A stretch of DNA of 64,000 bases from Bacteroidota bacterium (GCA_947476185.1 CANJPX010000007.1:21590-85589), one strand, 5' to 3'; shown: positions 54,308 to 63,173, numbered from the stretch's first letter. A program made the numbers and translations. The notes: a model not told the origin generated them from the sequence alone.

Positions 54308-54864
54308 AGTAAACGAATTTGTTTGTTTTTATGTATAGGCTTTACAAAAGCTCTTTTTATACGAATTGATTTTGAATACCAATGATATACTTAGTTCACA
54401 AATATAAGTTAAAAAGCCATTTACCTATCGTTTTCTTTATTCTAAAAACTGTTAAATAATGAACCTTTTAGACCAAAAAGGGATGATAAAATCAGCAATA
54501 TTTACGTATTTTTGTATAGGAAGTGCTTATCCTTCAAGAAACAGACAAAAAATGAACCTGACATAAATAAAATTAATTGTCGGACTGTTTTAAATGATCG
54601 GGGAGCGAAATTCTATGACATAAAGCAATAAATAATAAGTACTAAACCATTATGCACTGGATTGCATAGGTTGGATAATGAAAGAATAAAATTCTTTCTA
54701 ACAAATGACAAATTAACGCGTCATTGCGAGGAACGAAGCAATCTATAAACAATGCTTTTCCTTTGAGATTGCTTCGTTCCTCGCAATGACGTCATAAAAA
54801 AAAATATTTTTAGAAACTGAAAGTCTTGCACTGAATTGCATAATATCAAAAACGAACTGAAACA
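54308..54864. other. 557-base intergenic region with repeats
   Basis: No gene is supported. The left part holds a possible promoter for the YfhO gene (minus-strand TATATTTGT, 54398-54406). The right part has a perfect 26-bp inverted repeat (54719-54791), flanked by two near-identical 16-base direct repeats TGCACTGGATTGCATA (54653-54668) and TGCACTGAATTGCATA (54827-54842). Confidence 0.7.
54719..54791. repeat. perfect 26-bp inverted repeat (TCATTGCGAGGAACGAAGC type)
   Basis: The arm at 54719-54744, starting CGTCATTGCGAGGAACGAAG, is exactly reversed at 54766-54791, with a 21-base AT-rich loop. The same arm sequence is known to me as a frequent intergenic repeat in many unrelated bacterial genomes. 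There is no T-run directly after it, so it is a palindromic repeat rather than an ordinary terminator. Confidence 0.85.
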
Positions 54865-55680
54865 ATGAAAAACCTTATAAATACAGATTATTTAAGTGAA
54901 ATAAAGATTCAGGAGTTGCGTAAACAATTTGAAACTGCTGCACCCTGCAAACATATTGCATTGCCCAACTTTTTGCAGAATGATGTTGCGAATACGCTAT
55001 TCGAGAACTTTCCGAAATTGGATACCCTGAATGTAAAACGCAAAAGCATCAATGAAAATAAATCTGAAGAATATCATTTAGATAGATATCATCCACAATT
55101 CAATGCACTTCGTGATTTTTTGAATTCACCTGAAATGTATGAATGGATCAGCAAGGTGACCGGAATTGAAGGATTAAGTTCTACATACGATTCATTAGGG
55201 TCAGGCGTGCATCAAGGCGGACCGGGCAGTTTTGTAGATGTTCACGTGGATGTAAATATGAATACTGCCGAAAAATTACACCGCAGAATAAATCTTCTTA
55301 TTTATTTAAATAAAAACTGGAAAGATGAATATGGCGGAGCTCTCGAATTTTGGGATAAAGATGTAAAAAACTGTATCTCCAAAGTAATGCCATATTTTAA
55401 TCAGGCTGCAATAATGGTAACCGATGAAACGTCCTATCATGGGTATGCAAAGATCAATATACCTGAACACGAAAGTCGTAAATCTTTTTATTGCTATTAT
55501 TATACTCCTGCCGCAAAAGATTTTGTTTATCGCGATTCACGCTTTAAAACCAGGCCTGATGAAGGCATAGCAAAAACAGCCATTACCGAGATCAAAGAAA
55601 CATTAAAAATAAATGCTAAGAAATTTTTAAAATTCATTGGTGTCACATCTTTGGATTTTCAGGATAAGAATAAAAAATAA
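54865..55680 (+). CDS. 2-oxoglutarate/Fe(II)-dependent oxygenase (prolyl-hydroxylase-like)
   Basis: A 271-residue enzyme. The iron ligands are visible: VDVHVDVNM gives the His-x-Asp pair near residue 130, and SYHGYAKI the distal His; the Arg in ESRKSFYCYYY would bind 2-oxoglutarate. LLIYLNKNWKDEYGGALEFWD is typical of the 2OG-Fe(II)_Oxy_3 family that includes prolyl hydroxylases. Substrate unknown; it heads a three-gene same-strand run with an SDR and a radical SAM protein. Confidence 0.85.
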   Translation: MKNLINTDYLSEIKIQELRKQFETAAPCKHIALPNFLQNDVANTLFENFPKLDTLNVKRKSINENKSEEYHLDRYHPQFNALRDFLNSPEMYEWISKVTGIEGLSSTYDSLGSGVHQGGPGSFVDVHVDVNMNTAEKLHRRINLLIYLNKNWKDEYGGALEFWDKDVKNCISKVMPYFNQAAIMVTDETSYHGYAKINIPEHESRKSFYCYYYTPAAKDFVYRDSRFKTRPDEGIAKTAITEIKETLKINAKKFLKFIGVTSLDFQDKNKK

Positions 55681-55718
55681 TTTGAAAATATGTCAATTTG
55701 AAAATTTGACAATAACGA

Positions 55719-56513
55719 ATGGAACTACAAAATAAAATAATCTGGATCTCGGGTGCATCATCAGGAATAGGTGAAGAATTAGCATACATAGCTGCTAAAG
55801 AAGGAGCCAAAATTGTTTTGTCAGCCAGAAGGGAAGATGAATTAAAACGTGTTGCCGCCAAATGCTCTATCGATTCTCTAAATTATTTTATTCTTCCTCT
55901 TGACCTGGAGTATACCGAAAATATTGAAGAAAAAGTTGAAATGGTGATTCAACGATTTGGTAAAATTGATGTGCTGATCAACAATAGTGGAATGGGCCAT
56001 CGCACCAAAGCACTAAATACGCCTACTTCTATCGACAGAAGAATAATGGAAGTGAATTTTTTTGGCACCATCAATTTAACGAAAGCTGTTGCCAAAGTAA
56101 TGCAAAAACAAAAAAGTGGAAAACTGGTTGTTGTAACCAGTATCATGGGGAAATACGGACTGCCACTCTATTCCACCTACTCAGCGTCAAAACATGCTTT
56201 ATTCGGTTATTTCGAATCACTGCGACAAGAATTGTACAAAGACAATATCTCAGTATTGATTGCCACCCCTGGTTTTATCAATACCGATGTGAGCACAAAA
56301 CTTTTAAGAGAAGATGGATCTGCTTACGGGATAAAAAGTGATGCTCAGGAAAAAGGCATGTCAGCAGCGGATTGTGCAAAAGGTATCATGAAGGCTGTAA
56401 AAAATGATCGTGACCATAAATATGTTGGAAAATATGAAATATTTTCGGTTTATGTTAAACACTATTTCCCTAAACTTTTTTACAAGTTGATGCGAAAAAT
56501 GACGAAGGAATAA
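55719..56513 (+). CDS. short-chain dehydrogenase/reductase
   Basis: A 264-residue classical SDR. The cofactor loop is IWISGASSGIGEELA, the structural NNSGMG follows near residue 90, and the catalytic set is Ser (VVVTSIMG) and Tyr-x3-Lys (YSTYSASKHA). The C-terminal part resembles DltE/SDR7-type proteins that are often membrane-associated. Substrate unknown. It starts 38 bases after the oxygenase gene. Confidence 0.88.
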   Translation: MELQNKIIWISGASSGIGEELAYIAAKEGAKIVLSARREDELKRVAAKCSIDSLNYFILPLDLEYTENIEEKVEMVIQRFGKIDVLINNSGMGHRTKALNTPTSIDRRIMEVNFFGTINLTKAVAKVMQKQKSGKLVVVTSIMGKYGLPLYSTYSASKHALFGYFESLRQELYKDNISVLIATPGFINTDVSTKLLREDGSAYGIKSDAQEKGMSAADCAKGIMKAVKNDRDHKYVGKYEIFSVYVKHYFPKLFYKLMRKMTKE

Positions 56514-56587
56514 GCCTTCCTTAAATGATATTAATCATCTTTTTTATCATAAATACTTGCTATTCTTGCATCTGAATTGAATCTAGC

Positions 56588-57625
56588 ATGTTTGGTATAC
56601 AAGTAAACTCTTTTGAAGTTAAAAACTTTTTTGCACAGAAAATTGGCAAAAGCACTTTTGTGTGGAAGATCATCGAGTTTTTGCAAGGTGTTTCATATAG
56701 CATCGACTACTTATTATTTTACAAATTCCGTCTGTTCAAAAAAGCATCCATTACAGAGATCAATATCGAATTTGTAAGTTACTGCAATCTCAGATGCATA
56801 CTCTGCTCGCTCGACCACGAAAAGACGAAAGTGAGAATGACTGCCGAAACCTTAAAACATTTCTTCGAAGATCTGTTAACCGATGATCGTTTCTCAAACC
56901 TGAAAACCATCCATCTTTATAATGCAGGTGAAGTATTGCTGCATCCTAAGCTGGAAGAGATGCTTGATGTAATAAAGTACTTCAAGAATTTTGCAAAAGA
57001 AAAGAATATACATTTTCCAAAAATAGCGTTACTTACAAATGCAACCATCCTGGATGAAGAAAACTCAAACATTTTAATCAGATCAGGGATCCTAGACAAT
57101 ATCCGGTTTAGTATGGATGGTGGCAACAAGGAAAAATTTGAAGAAATGCGACTGAGAGCAAAATGGGATGATTTTGTAAAGAACGTAACTACCTTTTGTG
57201 AATTGAATAAAAAAAGTGCTAAGCCTATTCCAACCGGAATTATTACCCTTGTGGAATATGAAAACAAATTAAATACAAAATGGATGAGCGAAGAATTCAA
57301 AAAATTGCTCAACATGGTAAACGGATACGAATTGCGCTATGCACATAACTGGGGCGGAGAGGTTGAAATAGAAGAGCTGAAAAATAAAAATAAAAAAGGT
57401 TTCAAAGTAGGATGCAGCTTACTCATGCATCAATTGGTTCTATTACCTAATGGAGATGTAACGGTATGCTGTGCCGACTTAAATTCCAAAGGCGTTATCG
57501 GAAATATTTTAAATGATAAATTATATGCCATTTATCAAAAGCCGTTAAGGGTAGAAATGCTTCGTAAATTTATGAAAGGTAAAAAGAAGGAAATTGAGTT
57601 GTGTAAAGATTGCGAAACGTTCTAA
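56588..57625 (+). CDS. radical SAM protein with SPASM-like C-terminal domain
   Basis: A 345-residue enzyme. The radical SAM cluster motif is CNLRCILC (C-x3-C-x2-C, about residue 67), followed by the GEVLLHPKLEEML region and LTNATIL. The C-terminal domain has VGCSLLMHQLVLLPNGDVTVCCAD and a final ELCKDCETF, cysteines that could ligate an auxiliary SPASM cluster. SPASM enzymes often modify peptides, but no small precursor peptide was seen nearby; a sugar or other substrate is equally possible. Confidence 0.85.
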   Translation: MFGIQVNSFEVKNFFAQKIGKSTFVWKIIEFLQGVSYSIDYLLFYKFRLFKKASITEINIEFVSYCNLRCILCSLDHEKTKVRMTAETLKHFFEDLLTDDRFSNLKTIHLYNAGEVLLHPKLEEMLDVIKYFKNFAKEKNIHFPKIALLTNATILDEENSNILIRSGILDNIRFSMDGGNKEKFEEMRLRAKWDDFVKNVTTFCELNKKSAKPIPTGIITLVEYENKLNTKWMSEEFKKLLNMVNGYELRYAHNWGGEVEIEELKNKNKKGFKVGCSLLMHQLVLLPNGDVTVCCADLNSKGVIGNILNDKLYAIYQKPLRVEMLRKFMKGKKKEIELCKDCETF

Positions 57626-57630
57626 TTCAA

Positions 57631-57837
57631 TTATTTTATCTCTTCGTAGTCAACATACTCACCTTCACTATCCCCAACAGATCTCTTTTTCGGAGGAGTA
57701 AAATCAACAGTTGTTTCGCCTTCCTTACGTGGAGGAGTTGAAGGGCGTTCAGCTTGTTTGGTACGAACAGAATTGACACTATTCAGAATCCTCCAAACGA
57801 TCCAAACGACTAATAGGGTATAAAAAACATCTTTCAT
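57631..57837 (-). CDS. DUF4834-like small membrane protein
   Basis: A 68-residue protein with one N-terminal membrane helix (VFYTLLVVWIVWRIL), a basic proline-rich middle and a C-terminus EGETTVDFTPPKKRSV...EYVDYEEIK, the pattern of the DUF4834 family of Bacteroidota. Function unknown. It converges on the radical SAM gene with 5 bases between stops. A minus-strand TAAATTTGT at 57847-57855, 9 bases before the ATG, could be its -7 element. Confidence 0.7.
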   Translation of the reverse strand: MKDVFYTLLVVWIVWRILNSVNSVRTKQAERPSTPPRKEGETTVDFTPPKKRSVGDSEGEYVDYEEIK

Positions 57838-57846
57838 TTTCTGAAT

Positions 57847-57855
57847 ACAAATTTA
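57847..57855 (-). promoter_or_regulatory. putative -7 element for the DUF4834-like gene
   Basis: The minus strand reads TAAATTTGT, matching TAnnTTTG, just upstream of the start at 57837. A -33 TTTG is not clear. Confidence 0.35.
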
Positions 57856-57875
57856 CGGGTTTTATTAAATATGAA

Positions 57876-57884
57876 TACATTTGC
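57876..57884 (+). promoter_or_regulatory. putative -7 element for the lipoprotein gene at 57901
   Basis: TACATTTGC matches TAnnTTTGC exactly, 16 bases before the ATG at 57901. Because it lies inside the longer reading that would begin at 57871, it supports the 57901 start. Confidence 0.45.
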
Positions 57885-57900
57885 AGTAAGAAATATATCT

Positions 57901-58563
57901 ATGCGACTGCTAATCACATCCCTATTCTCAGTTTTATTACTATACTCATGCGCTCCTGCACGATACGTAAAACCATTGAGCAAAAACCAACATGCCGCTA
58001 ATCTTTCGGTAGGTGGGCCATTATTAAAATACGGAACGGCAACAGTTCCGATCCCCTTTCTGAGCGCAAATTACGGTTATGGGATCGACAGTACTTTAAC
58101 GGGTTTTGCGTCCTTCAACATCACTTCTGCCCTTTATGGCAATTTCCAAATGGAATTAGGCGCTACCAAACAAATTTTAAAACAAAAGAATTATTTTCCC
58201 GCTGTGAGTTTCACACCCAATATAAATTTTATCTATAAAAATAAAGATGCTCATAAACTTTATCCACAGCTGGCAATAAATGCATTCTGGGAATATGGAA
58301 AAAGAAAGAACTTTGTTTATGTAGGAATAGACAATTGGTTTGAGCTTGCATCAAAACGTCAATATGATCTCCAGCAAAAAAATCACTGGATCTTTATGCC
58401 AATGATCGGACATAGCTTTGCCGGAAAAAAATGGAATTTCAATATTGAAGCAAAAATTATTGCTCCGAATATTTCAAACGAAAAACTAGTAGTTGATTAC
58501 GTTACACCTCTTAATAAAAAAGGTGCATTTGGAGTGTATATTGGTTTAACAAGAAAATTCTGA
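57901..58563 (+). CDS. predicted outer-membrane-type lipoprotein, function unknown
   Basis: A 220-residue protein with signal peptide and lipobox (LLITSLFSVLLLYSC). The mature part alternates Gly/aromatic and polar residues (LTGFASFNITSALYGNFQMELGATK, then FGVYIGLTRKF at the end), suggesting beta-strands, perhaps a small barrel ending in Phe. I chose the ATG at 57901 because it gives a compact signal peptide and lies after a promoter-like TACATTTGC. No family recognised. Confidence 0.65.
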   Translation: MRLLITSLFSVLLLYSCAPARYVKPLSKNQHAANLSVGGPLLKYGTATVPIPFLSANYGYGIDSTLTGFASFNITSALYGNFQMELGATKQILKQKNYFPAVSFTPNINFIYKNKDAHKLYPQLAINAFWEYGKRKNFVYVGIDNWFELASKRQYDLQQKNHWIFMPMIGHSFAGKKWNFNIEAKIIAPNISNEKLVVDYVTPLNKKGAFGVYIGLTRKF

Positions 58564-58631
58564 CCTACGAATTACGAATAAAAACGAAATACGAATCAGT
58601 ACTAAAAATAAACAACGGAGTACAATCCATT

Positions 58632-58659
58632 CCCCTCTCGAGAGGGGCTAGGGGTGTGT
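58632..58659. repeat. CCCCTCTCGAGAGGGG palindrome with GGGGTGTGT tail
   Basis: A perfect 16-base palindrome (58632-58647) followed by CTAGGGGTGTGT. GC-rich in an AT-rich spacer and unrelated to the flanking genes. I recall the same string as an intergenic repeat in other Bacteroidota. Only one copy is visible here. Confidence 0.6.
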
Positions 58660-58682
58660 AAAGTTGGAAACAAAAATCAAAA

Positions 58683-59576
58683 ATGAAAAAAATATTAGCT
58701 ATTTTTATTATTGCAACAACCTTCTCTGGCTGCCTAACACTCGACGACAACTTGTTCAATAATTCAAAACTGGAATCATACAAACTCGATAATTATACCG
58801 GAGAAGTGGATTTTATTTTGGATAATTCTTATCACATTGATGATTCCCTTGTGCATTTATTTACATTACCTTCACAATCATCAAGTGAATCAAACCCTAC
58901 AAGCATTTATGCGATCTATATTGGAGATATTTCTAAAATTGCTACCGACACCGTTATCATGTATTGTCATGGCAACAAAGACCATATGGATTTTTACTGG
59001 CAACGTGCAAAATTATTGGCGAACACAAAAAGTAAGAACCGCTTCGGAGTATTGATGATCGATTACCGCGGCTATGGCATGTCGGAAGGCAAATCAACGG
59101 AAGATGGATTATATGCTGATGTGGATGCTGGATTAAAATGGCTGAAAAATAAGGGACTCACAAACAACAGATTAGTGATCTACGGTTTTAGTATGGGCTC
59201 TGCTCCTGCGACAAAACTTAGTGCTGAAAATTATAGCATGAAACCCTCCAAATTAATTTTAGAAGCACCTTTTGCTTCCGCAGAAACGATGATCCAGGAT
59301 GCCTCAGGTTTGTCTATGCCGGGAGATTTTTTTACAACATTAAAAATTAACAATGGCGAAGAAATAAAATCTGTTTCACAACCTTTCTGCTGGTTTCATG
59401 GAGAGGCTGATGATTTTTTAAAGATCGACACACATGGTGCTGTTGTTTACAACAATTACCAGGGAACCTATAAAGAAGCCCATCGTATTCCCGATGCCGG
59501 TCATAGCACCGTTCCGCAAACGATGGGATTCTTGAATTACACAAATGCAATTGGTGATTTTATATTGAGACCATAA
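58683..59576 (+). CDS. alpha/beta-hydrolase lipoprotein
   Basis: A 297-residue protein with a lipoprotein signal (ILAIFIIATTFSGC). The alpha/beta-hydrolase core shows MYCHGNKDHMDFY (oxyanion region), YRGYGMSEG, the nucleophile elbow YGFSMGSAPA near residue 172 and the catalytic His in IPDAGHSTVP; an Asp in HGEADDFLKID can complete the triad. Similar to BEM46/YqkD-like serine hydrolases. The substrate is unknown; location on the periplasmic side of a membrane is inferred from the lipobox. Confidence 0.83.
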   Translation: MKKILAIFIIATTFSGCLTLDDNLFNNSKLESYKLDNYTGEVDFILDNSYHIDDSLVHLFTLPSQSSSESNPTSIYAIYIGDISKIATDTVIMYCHGNKDHMDFYWQRAKLLANTKSKNRFGVLMIDYRGYGMSEGKSTEDGLYADVDAGLKWLKNKGLTNNRLVIYGFSMGSAPATKLSAENYSMKPSKLILEAPFASAETMIQDASGLSMPGDFFTTLKINNGEEIKSVSQPFCWFHGEADDFLKIDTHGAVVYNNYQGTYKEAHRIPDAGHSTVPQTMGFLNYTNAIGDFILRP

Positions 59577-59823
59577 TTTCACAGATTTACACAAAATAAT
59601 TTTTGATTTAGATTAATAAAATGTGAATCCTTTTTGTTTTTATTTCTTTACTGTTTTTTTAATTTTTCTAGCGTGATACAATTCCATTAAAGCTAGATCA
59701 TTGCATTTCCTTTATCTTCAAGAAAAGAAAATTTCTATTTAAAAACAACCACTAACAAATAAAGGATCGTTGTCAAAAAAAAACACAGATTTACCAGAAA
59801 TAAATCCGTGTAAATCTGTGAAA
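59577..59823. repeat. CACAGATT-type inverted repeats upstream of the carB stop
   Basis: TTTCACAGATTTACAC (59577-59592) recurs inverted at 59808-59823. Inside the right part CACAGATTTA (59783-59792) and TAAATCTGTG (59811-59820) form a perfect 10-bp hairpin. The family is the same as at 36874-37013. The rest of the 261-base gap between the convergent hydrolase and carB genes shows no gene. Confidence 0.6.
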
Positions 59824-59837
59824 TTTGTGATAAAAAT

Positions 59838-62654
59838 CTATTTACTCAAATATAAATTTCTCTCACTATAAATTGTGTGAAAAAATTCATCTGTAAGGTC
59901 ATCAATAAAATAAATTGCTTCTCCTGTTGATTTCATTTCCGGTCCTAACTCTTTTGTTACTTCAGGGAATTTCTCATAAGAGAATACAGGAATTTTAATT
60001 GCATATCCTTTTTTACGCGGACTGAATTTAAAGTCTTTCACTTTTGCACCCAACATTACTTTTGTAGCATAGTTTACATACGGCTCGTCATACGCTTTCG
60101 CGATAAATGGAACGGTACGTGATGCACGCGGATTCGCTTCAATGATATATACCACCTCATCTTTAATCGCGAATTGAATATTCAACAAACCTACAGTTTT
60201 TAATGCGATAGCAATTGTTTTAGTATGTTGCTCCATTTGTTTGATCACATTATCACTCAGATCGAATGGAGGAAGCACAGCATATGAATCACCGGAGTGA
60301 ATCCCTGCCGGCTCAATGTGCTCCATCATTCCAATAATGTAATTATCAGTTCCATCACAAATAGAATCAGACTCTGCTTCTATTGCATTTTCTAAAAAGT
60401 GATCCAACAACACCTGATTACCGGGATGATCTTTCAGAAGATTTACAACATGCTCCTCAAGGTCTTTCTCGTTGATAACGATCTTCATATTTTGTCCTCC
60501 TAATACATATGAAGGACGAACCAATAATGGAAAACCTAATTCTTTCGATAACTCAACCGCTTGTTCAGCATCTTCGATCACACCAAATTTAGGATACGGA
60601 ATATTATATTCTTTTAAAAGATTAGAGAAACTGCCTCTGTCTTCCGCTAAGTCCAAAGACTTATAATCTGTCCCTATAATTTTTATTCCGTAACGTTCTA
60701 ATTTTTCAGCAAGCTTCAAAGCAGTTTGTCCACCTAGTTGAACGATCACACCTTCCGGTTTTTCATTTAAGATAATATCGTAAATATGTTCCCAGAAAAC
60801 AGGCTCGAAATATAATTTATCAGCAACATTAAAATCTGTTGAAACAGTTTCCGGATTGCAATTGATCATGATGGTTTCGTAGCCTAACTCTTTCGCTGCA
60901 AGCACACCGTGCACACAACTATAATCAAATTCAATACCTTGTCCGATCCGGTTTGGACCGCTTCCCAACACAACAATTTTTTTCTTTTCGGATGCGATGG
61001 ATTCATTCTCATCCTCGAAAGTGCTGTAGTAATAGGGTGTTTTCGCTTCAAATTCAGCAGCACAGGTATCTACTAATTTATAAACACGATTAATATTTAA
61101 TTCTCGTCTGCGGTTAAACACTTCGCTTTCCAGACATTTCAGAAGGTGAGCAATTTGTCTGTCGGCATACCCTTTTTGTTTTGCTTCATAAAAAATTTCG
61201 CGTGGAAGTTGAGGCAATGCATATTTAGAAATTTCATTTTCCAATAAAATCATCTCTTCTATCTGATTCAAAAACCAAGGATCGATACGTGTTAATTTTT
61301 GAATTGTCTTGATAGAGATTCCCAATTTGATTGAATCATAAATATGAAACAAACGATTCCAACTTGGACGTTCCAGACTCTTCAACAATTCATCCTGATT
61401 TTTCACTTCTCTTCCATCAGCACCTAAACCGTTGCGTTTTATTTCTAACGACTGACATGCTTTTTGTAATGCTTCCTGGAAACATCTTCCAATTCCCATT
61501 ACTTCACCAACCGACTTCATTTGAAATCCTAATTCACGATTAGCGCCTTTGAATTTATCAAAGTTCCAACGCGGGATTTTTACAATCACATAATCTAATG
61601 TAGGTTCAAAAAAAGCAGAAGTAGATTTTGTAATTTGGTTCTCCAATTCATCCAGATTAAAACCAATTGCCAATTTTGCAGCGATCTTTGCGATCGGATA
61701 ACCCGTTGCTTTACTTGCCAATGCTGATGAGCGGGATACACGGGGATTTATTTCAATGGCGATAATATCTTCAGAATCATCCGGATTTACCGCAAACTGA
61801 ACATTGCAACCACCCGCAAAATTTCCGATGCTACGCATCATTTTGATTGCCATGGTACGCATCTTTTGGAAGGTACTGTCCGATAAGGTCATTGCAGGAG
61901 CAACAGTAATACTATCACCAGTATGAACGCCCATTGGATCAAAATTCTCTATCGAACAAATTATAACAACATTGTCATTATTATCTCTTAACAATTCCAA
62001 CTCATATTCTTTCCAGCCCAATACGGCTTTATCAATCAGCACTTCATGAATTGGAGACGTATGCAATCCGCGATCTATCGCTTTATCAAAATCTTCTTTT
62101 ACATAAACAACCGCACCTCCGCTACCTCCAAGTGTAAATGAAGGACGGATCACCAAAGGAAAACCGAATTCCTGAGCAATTTCTTTTCCTTCTAAAAACG
62201 AACGACAAATTTTTGATGGAGCCATACCCACACCAATAGATTCCATTCTCGCACGGAACTTATCTCTGTCCTCCGTTACTTCAATCGCTTCAATATCAAC
62301 ACCAATCATACGGACACCGTATTTCTTCCAGATGCCCATCTCATCACATTTCATTGCCAGATTCAAAGCGGTTTGTCCGCCAACGGAAGGCAGCACAGCA
62401 TCAATATCTTTATTCTCTTCTAATATTTTAATGATGGACTTAGCCTCCAATGGCAACAGATAAATATTCTCTGCTGTCACCTTATCAGTCATGATGGTTG
62501 CAGGGTTGGAATTGATCAAGGTCACAGTAACGCCCTCTTCTCTCAAAGATCTGGCTGCTTGGGAACCTGAATAATCGAATTCACAAGCTTGTCCGATCAC
62601 AATGGGACCGCTACCGATGATCAAAACTGATTTTATGGAATTATCTCTTGGCAT
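59838..62654 (-). CDS. carB: carbamoyl-phosphate synthase large subunit, without C-terminal MGS domain
   Basis: Makes carbamoyl phosphate for pyrimidine and arginine synthesis. The 938-residue protein has both duplicated ATP-grasp halves: SVLIIGSGPIVIGQACEFDYSG and, near residue 555, VVLGSGPNRIGQGIEFDYSC, each with PSFTLGGSGG or PSYVLGGQNM loops and INPRVSRSS or EANPRASRT. It ends soon after GEAIYFIDDLTDEFF, so the methylglyoxal-synthase-like allosteric domain of E. coli CarB (1073 residues) is absent. The carA gene is not in the window. Confidence 0.95.
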   Translation of the reverse strand: MPRDNSIKSVLIIGSGPIVIGQACEFDYSGSQAARSLREEGVTVTLINSNPATIMTDKVTAENIYLLPLEAKSIIKILEENKDIDAVLPSVGGQTALNLAMKCDEMGIWKKYGVRMIGVDIEAIEVTEDRDKFRARMESIGVGMAPSKICRSFLEGKEIAQEFGFPLVIRPSFTLGGSGGAVVYVKEDFDKAIDRGLHTSPIHEVLIDKAVLGWKEYELELLRDNNDNVVIICSIENFDPMGVHTGDSITVAPAMTLSDSTFQKMRTMAIKMMRSIGNFAGGCNVQFAVNPDDSEDIIAIEINPRVSRSSALASKATGYPIAKIAAKLAIGFNLDELENQITKSTSAFFEPTLDYVIVKIPRWNFDKFKGANRELGFQMKSVGEVMGIGRCFQEALQKACQSLEIKRNGLGADGREVKNQDELLKSLERPSWNRLFHIYDSIKLGISIKTIQKLTRIDPWFLNQIEEMILLENEISKYALPQLPREIFYEAKQKGYADRQIAHLLKCLESEVFNRRRELNINRVYKLVDTCAAEFEAKTPYYYSTFEDENESIASEKKKIVVLGSGPNRIGQGIEFDYSCVHGVLAAKELGYETIMINCNPETVSTDFNVADKLYFEPVFWEHIYDIILNEKPEGVIVQLGGQTALKLAEKLERYGIKIIGTDYKSLDLAEDRGSFSNLLKEYNIPYPKFGVIEDAEQAVELSKELGFPLLVRPSYVLGGQNMKIVINEKDLEEHVVNLLKDHPGNQVLLDHFLENAIEAESDSICDGTDNYIIGMMEHIEPAGIHSGDSYAVLPPFDLSDNVIKQMEQHTKTIAIALKTVGLLNIQFAIKDEVVYIIEANPRASRTVPFIAKAYDEPYVNYATKVMLGAKVKDFKFSPRKKGYAIKIPVFSYEKFPEVTKELGPEMKSTGEAIYFIDDLTDEFFHTIYSERNLYLSK

Positions 62655-62659
62655 AATTA

Positions 62660-62695
62660 GATTTTAGATATTAGATGTAAGATATTAGATCTTTA
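62660..62695. repeat. AT-rich TAGATATTAGAT-type short repeats
   Basis: Immediately upstream of carB, TAGATATTAGATGTAAGATA and its neighbours contain three or four imperfect copies of a 9-11 base unit (TTTAGATAT, TTAGATGTA, GATATTAGATC). This type of low-complexity repeat is common in Bacteroidota spacers and may simply be slippage. Confidence 0.4.
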
Positions 62696-62854
62696 TATTT
62701 TATAGTTTAGAACTGTCATCCCCTGCTACGACAAGGGATCTGTTAATTCGAACACGTATTCATTTTTACTCGTTTTCTGCCCACGAAAATACTTATAAAA
62801 GAGCCTTTTCGTTAAAAATTCTATTAACAAGTTTTCAAGAAAAAAGGGCATAAA

Positions 62855-62884
62855 AAAAGCCTTTCCAATAACGGAAAGGCTTTT
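62855..62884. terminator. rho-independent terminator of rpmH
   Basis: AAAAGCCTTTCC (62855-62866) pairs with GGAAAGGCTTTT (62873-62884) around a 6-base loop, with an additional A-run on the left that becomes a T-run on the minus strand. It lies 25 bases after the rpmH stop. Confidence 0.88.
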
Positions 62885-62908
62885 ATATTGATAGAAGTTT
62901 ATCACTTA

Positions 62909-63070
62909 CTATTTGTGTGTTTTTTCGTCAGAAACAGTTAATTTTTTTCTTCCTTTAGCTCTACGGGAAGCTAATACTCTGCGTCCATTTGCAGATGCCA
63001 TTCTTTCACGAAAACCGTGTTTGTTAGTTCTCTTTTTTCTTGATGGTTGGTACGTACGTAATGCTTTCAT
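62909..63070 (-). CDS. rpmH: 50S ribosomal protein L34 (bL34)
   Basis: A 53-residue basic ribosomal protein. The sequence [20 protein letters not shown], followed by [19 protein letters not shown], is the L34 signature, here with two extra residues (Ala-Leu) after MK and a short DEKTHK tail. The gene is flanked by its own consensus promoter and terminator, so it is probably a single-gene transcript. The usual neighbour rnpA is not adjacent. Confidence 0.97.
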   Translation of the reverse strand: MKALRTYQPSRKKRTNKHGFRERMASANGRRVLASRRAKGRKKLTVSDEKTHK

Positions 63071-63142
63071 TATTTTGCTTATGTTGTGCTCTTCTTATTC
63101 AGAAGAACTTATTTATTTATTCAGTTTTCTTAATTTCGGATT

Positions 63143-63173
63143 GCAAAGATAGAAGTTTTTTCTTTTCTACAAA
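63143..63173 (-). promoter_or_regulatory. Bacteroidetes-type promoter of rpmH
   Basis: On the minus strand TTTG (63170-63173) is followed after 18 bases by TATCTTTGC (63143-63151), an exact TAnnTTTGC element. The leader to the ATG at 63070 would be about 65 bases. Confidence 0.65.

Noticed and set aside
62913..63152. A plus-strand open frame of 79 residues near the right end
   Set aside because: It is antisense to rpmH, whose product is recognised residue by residue, and overlaps its promoter.
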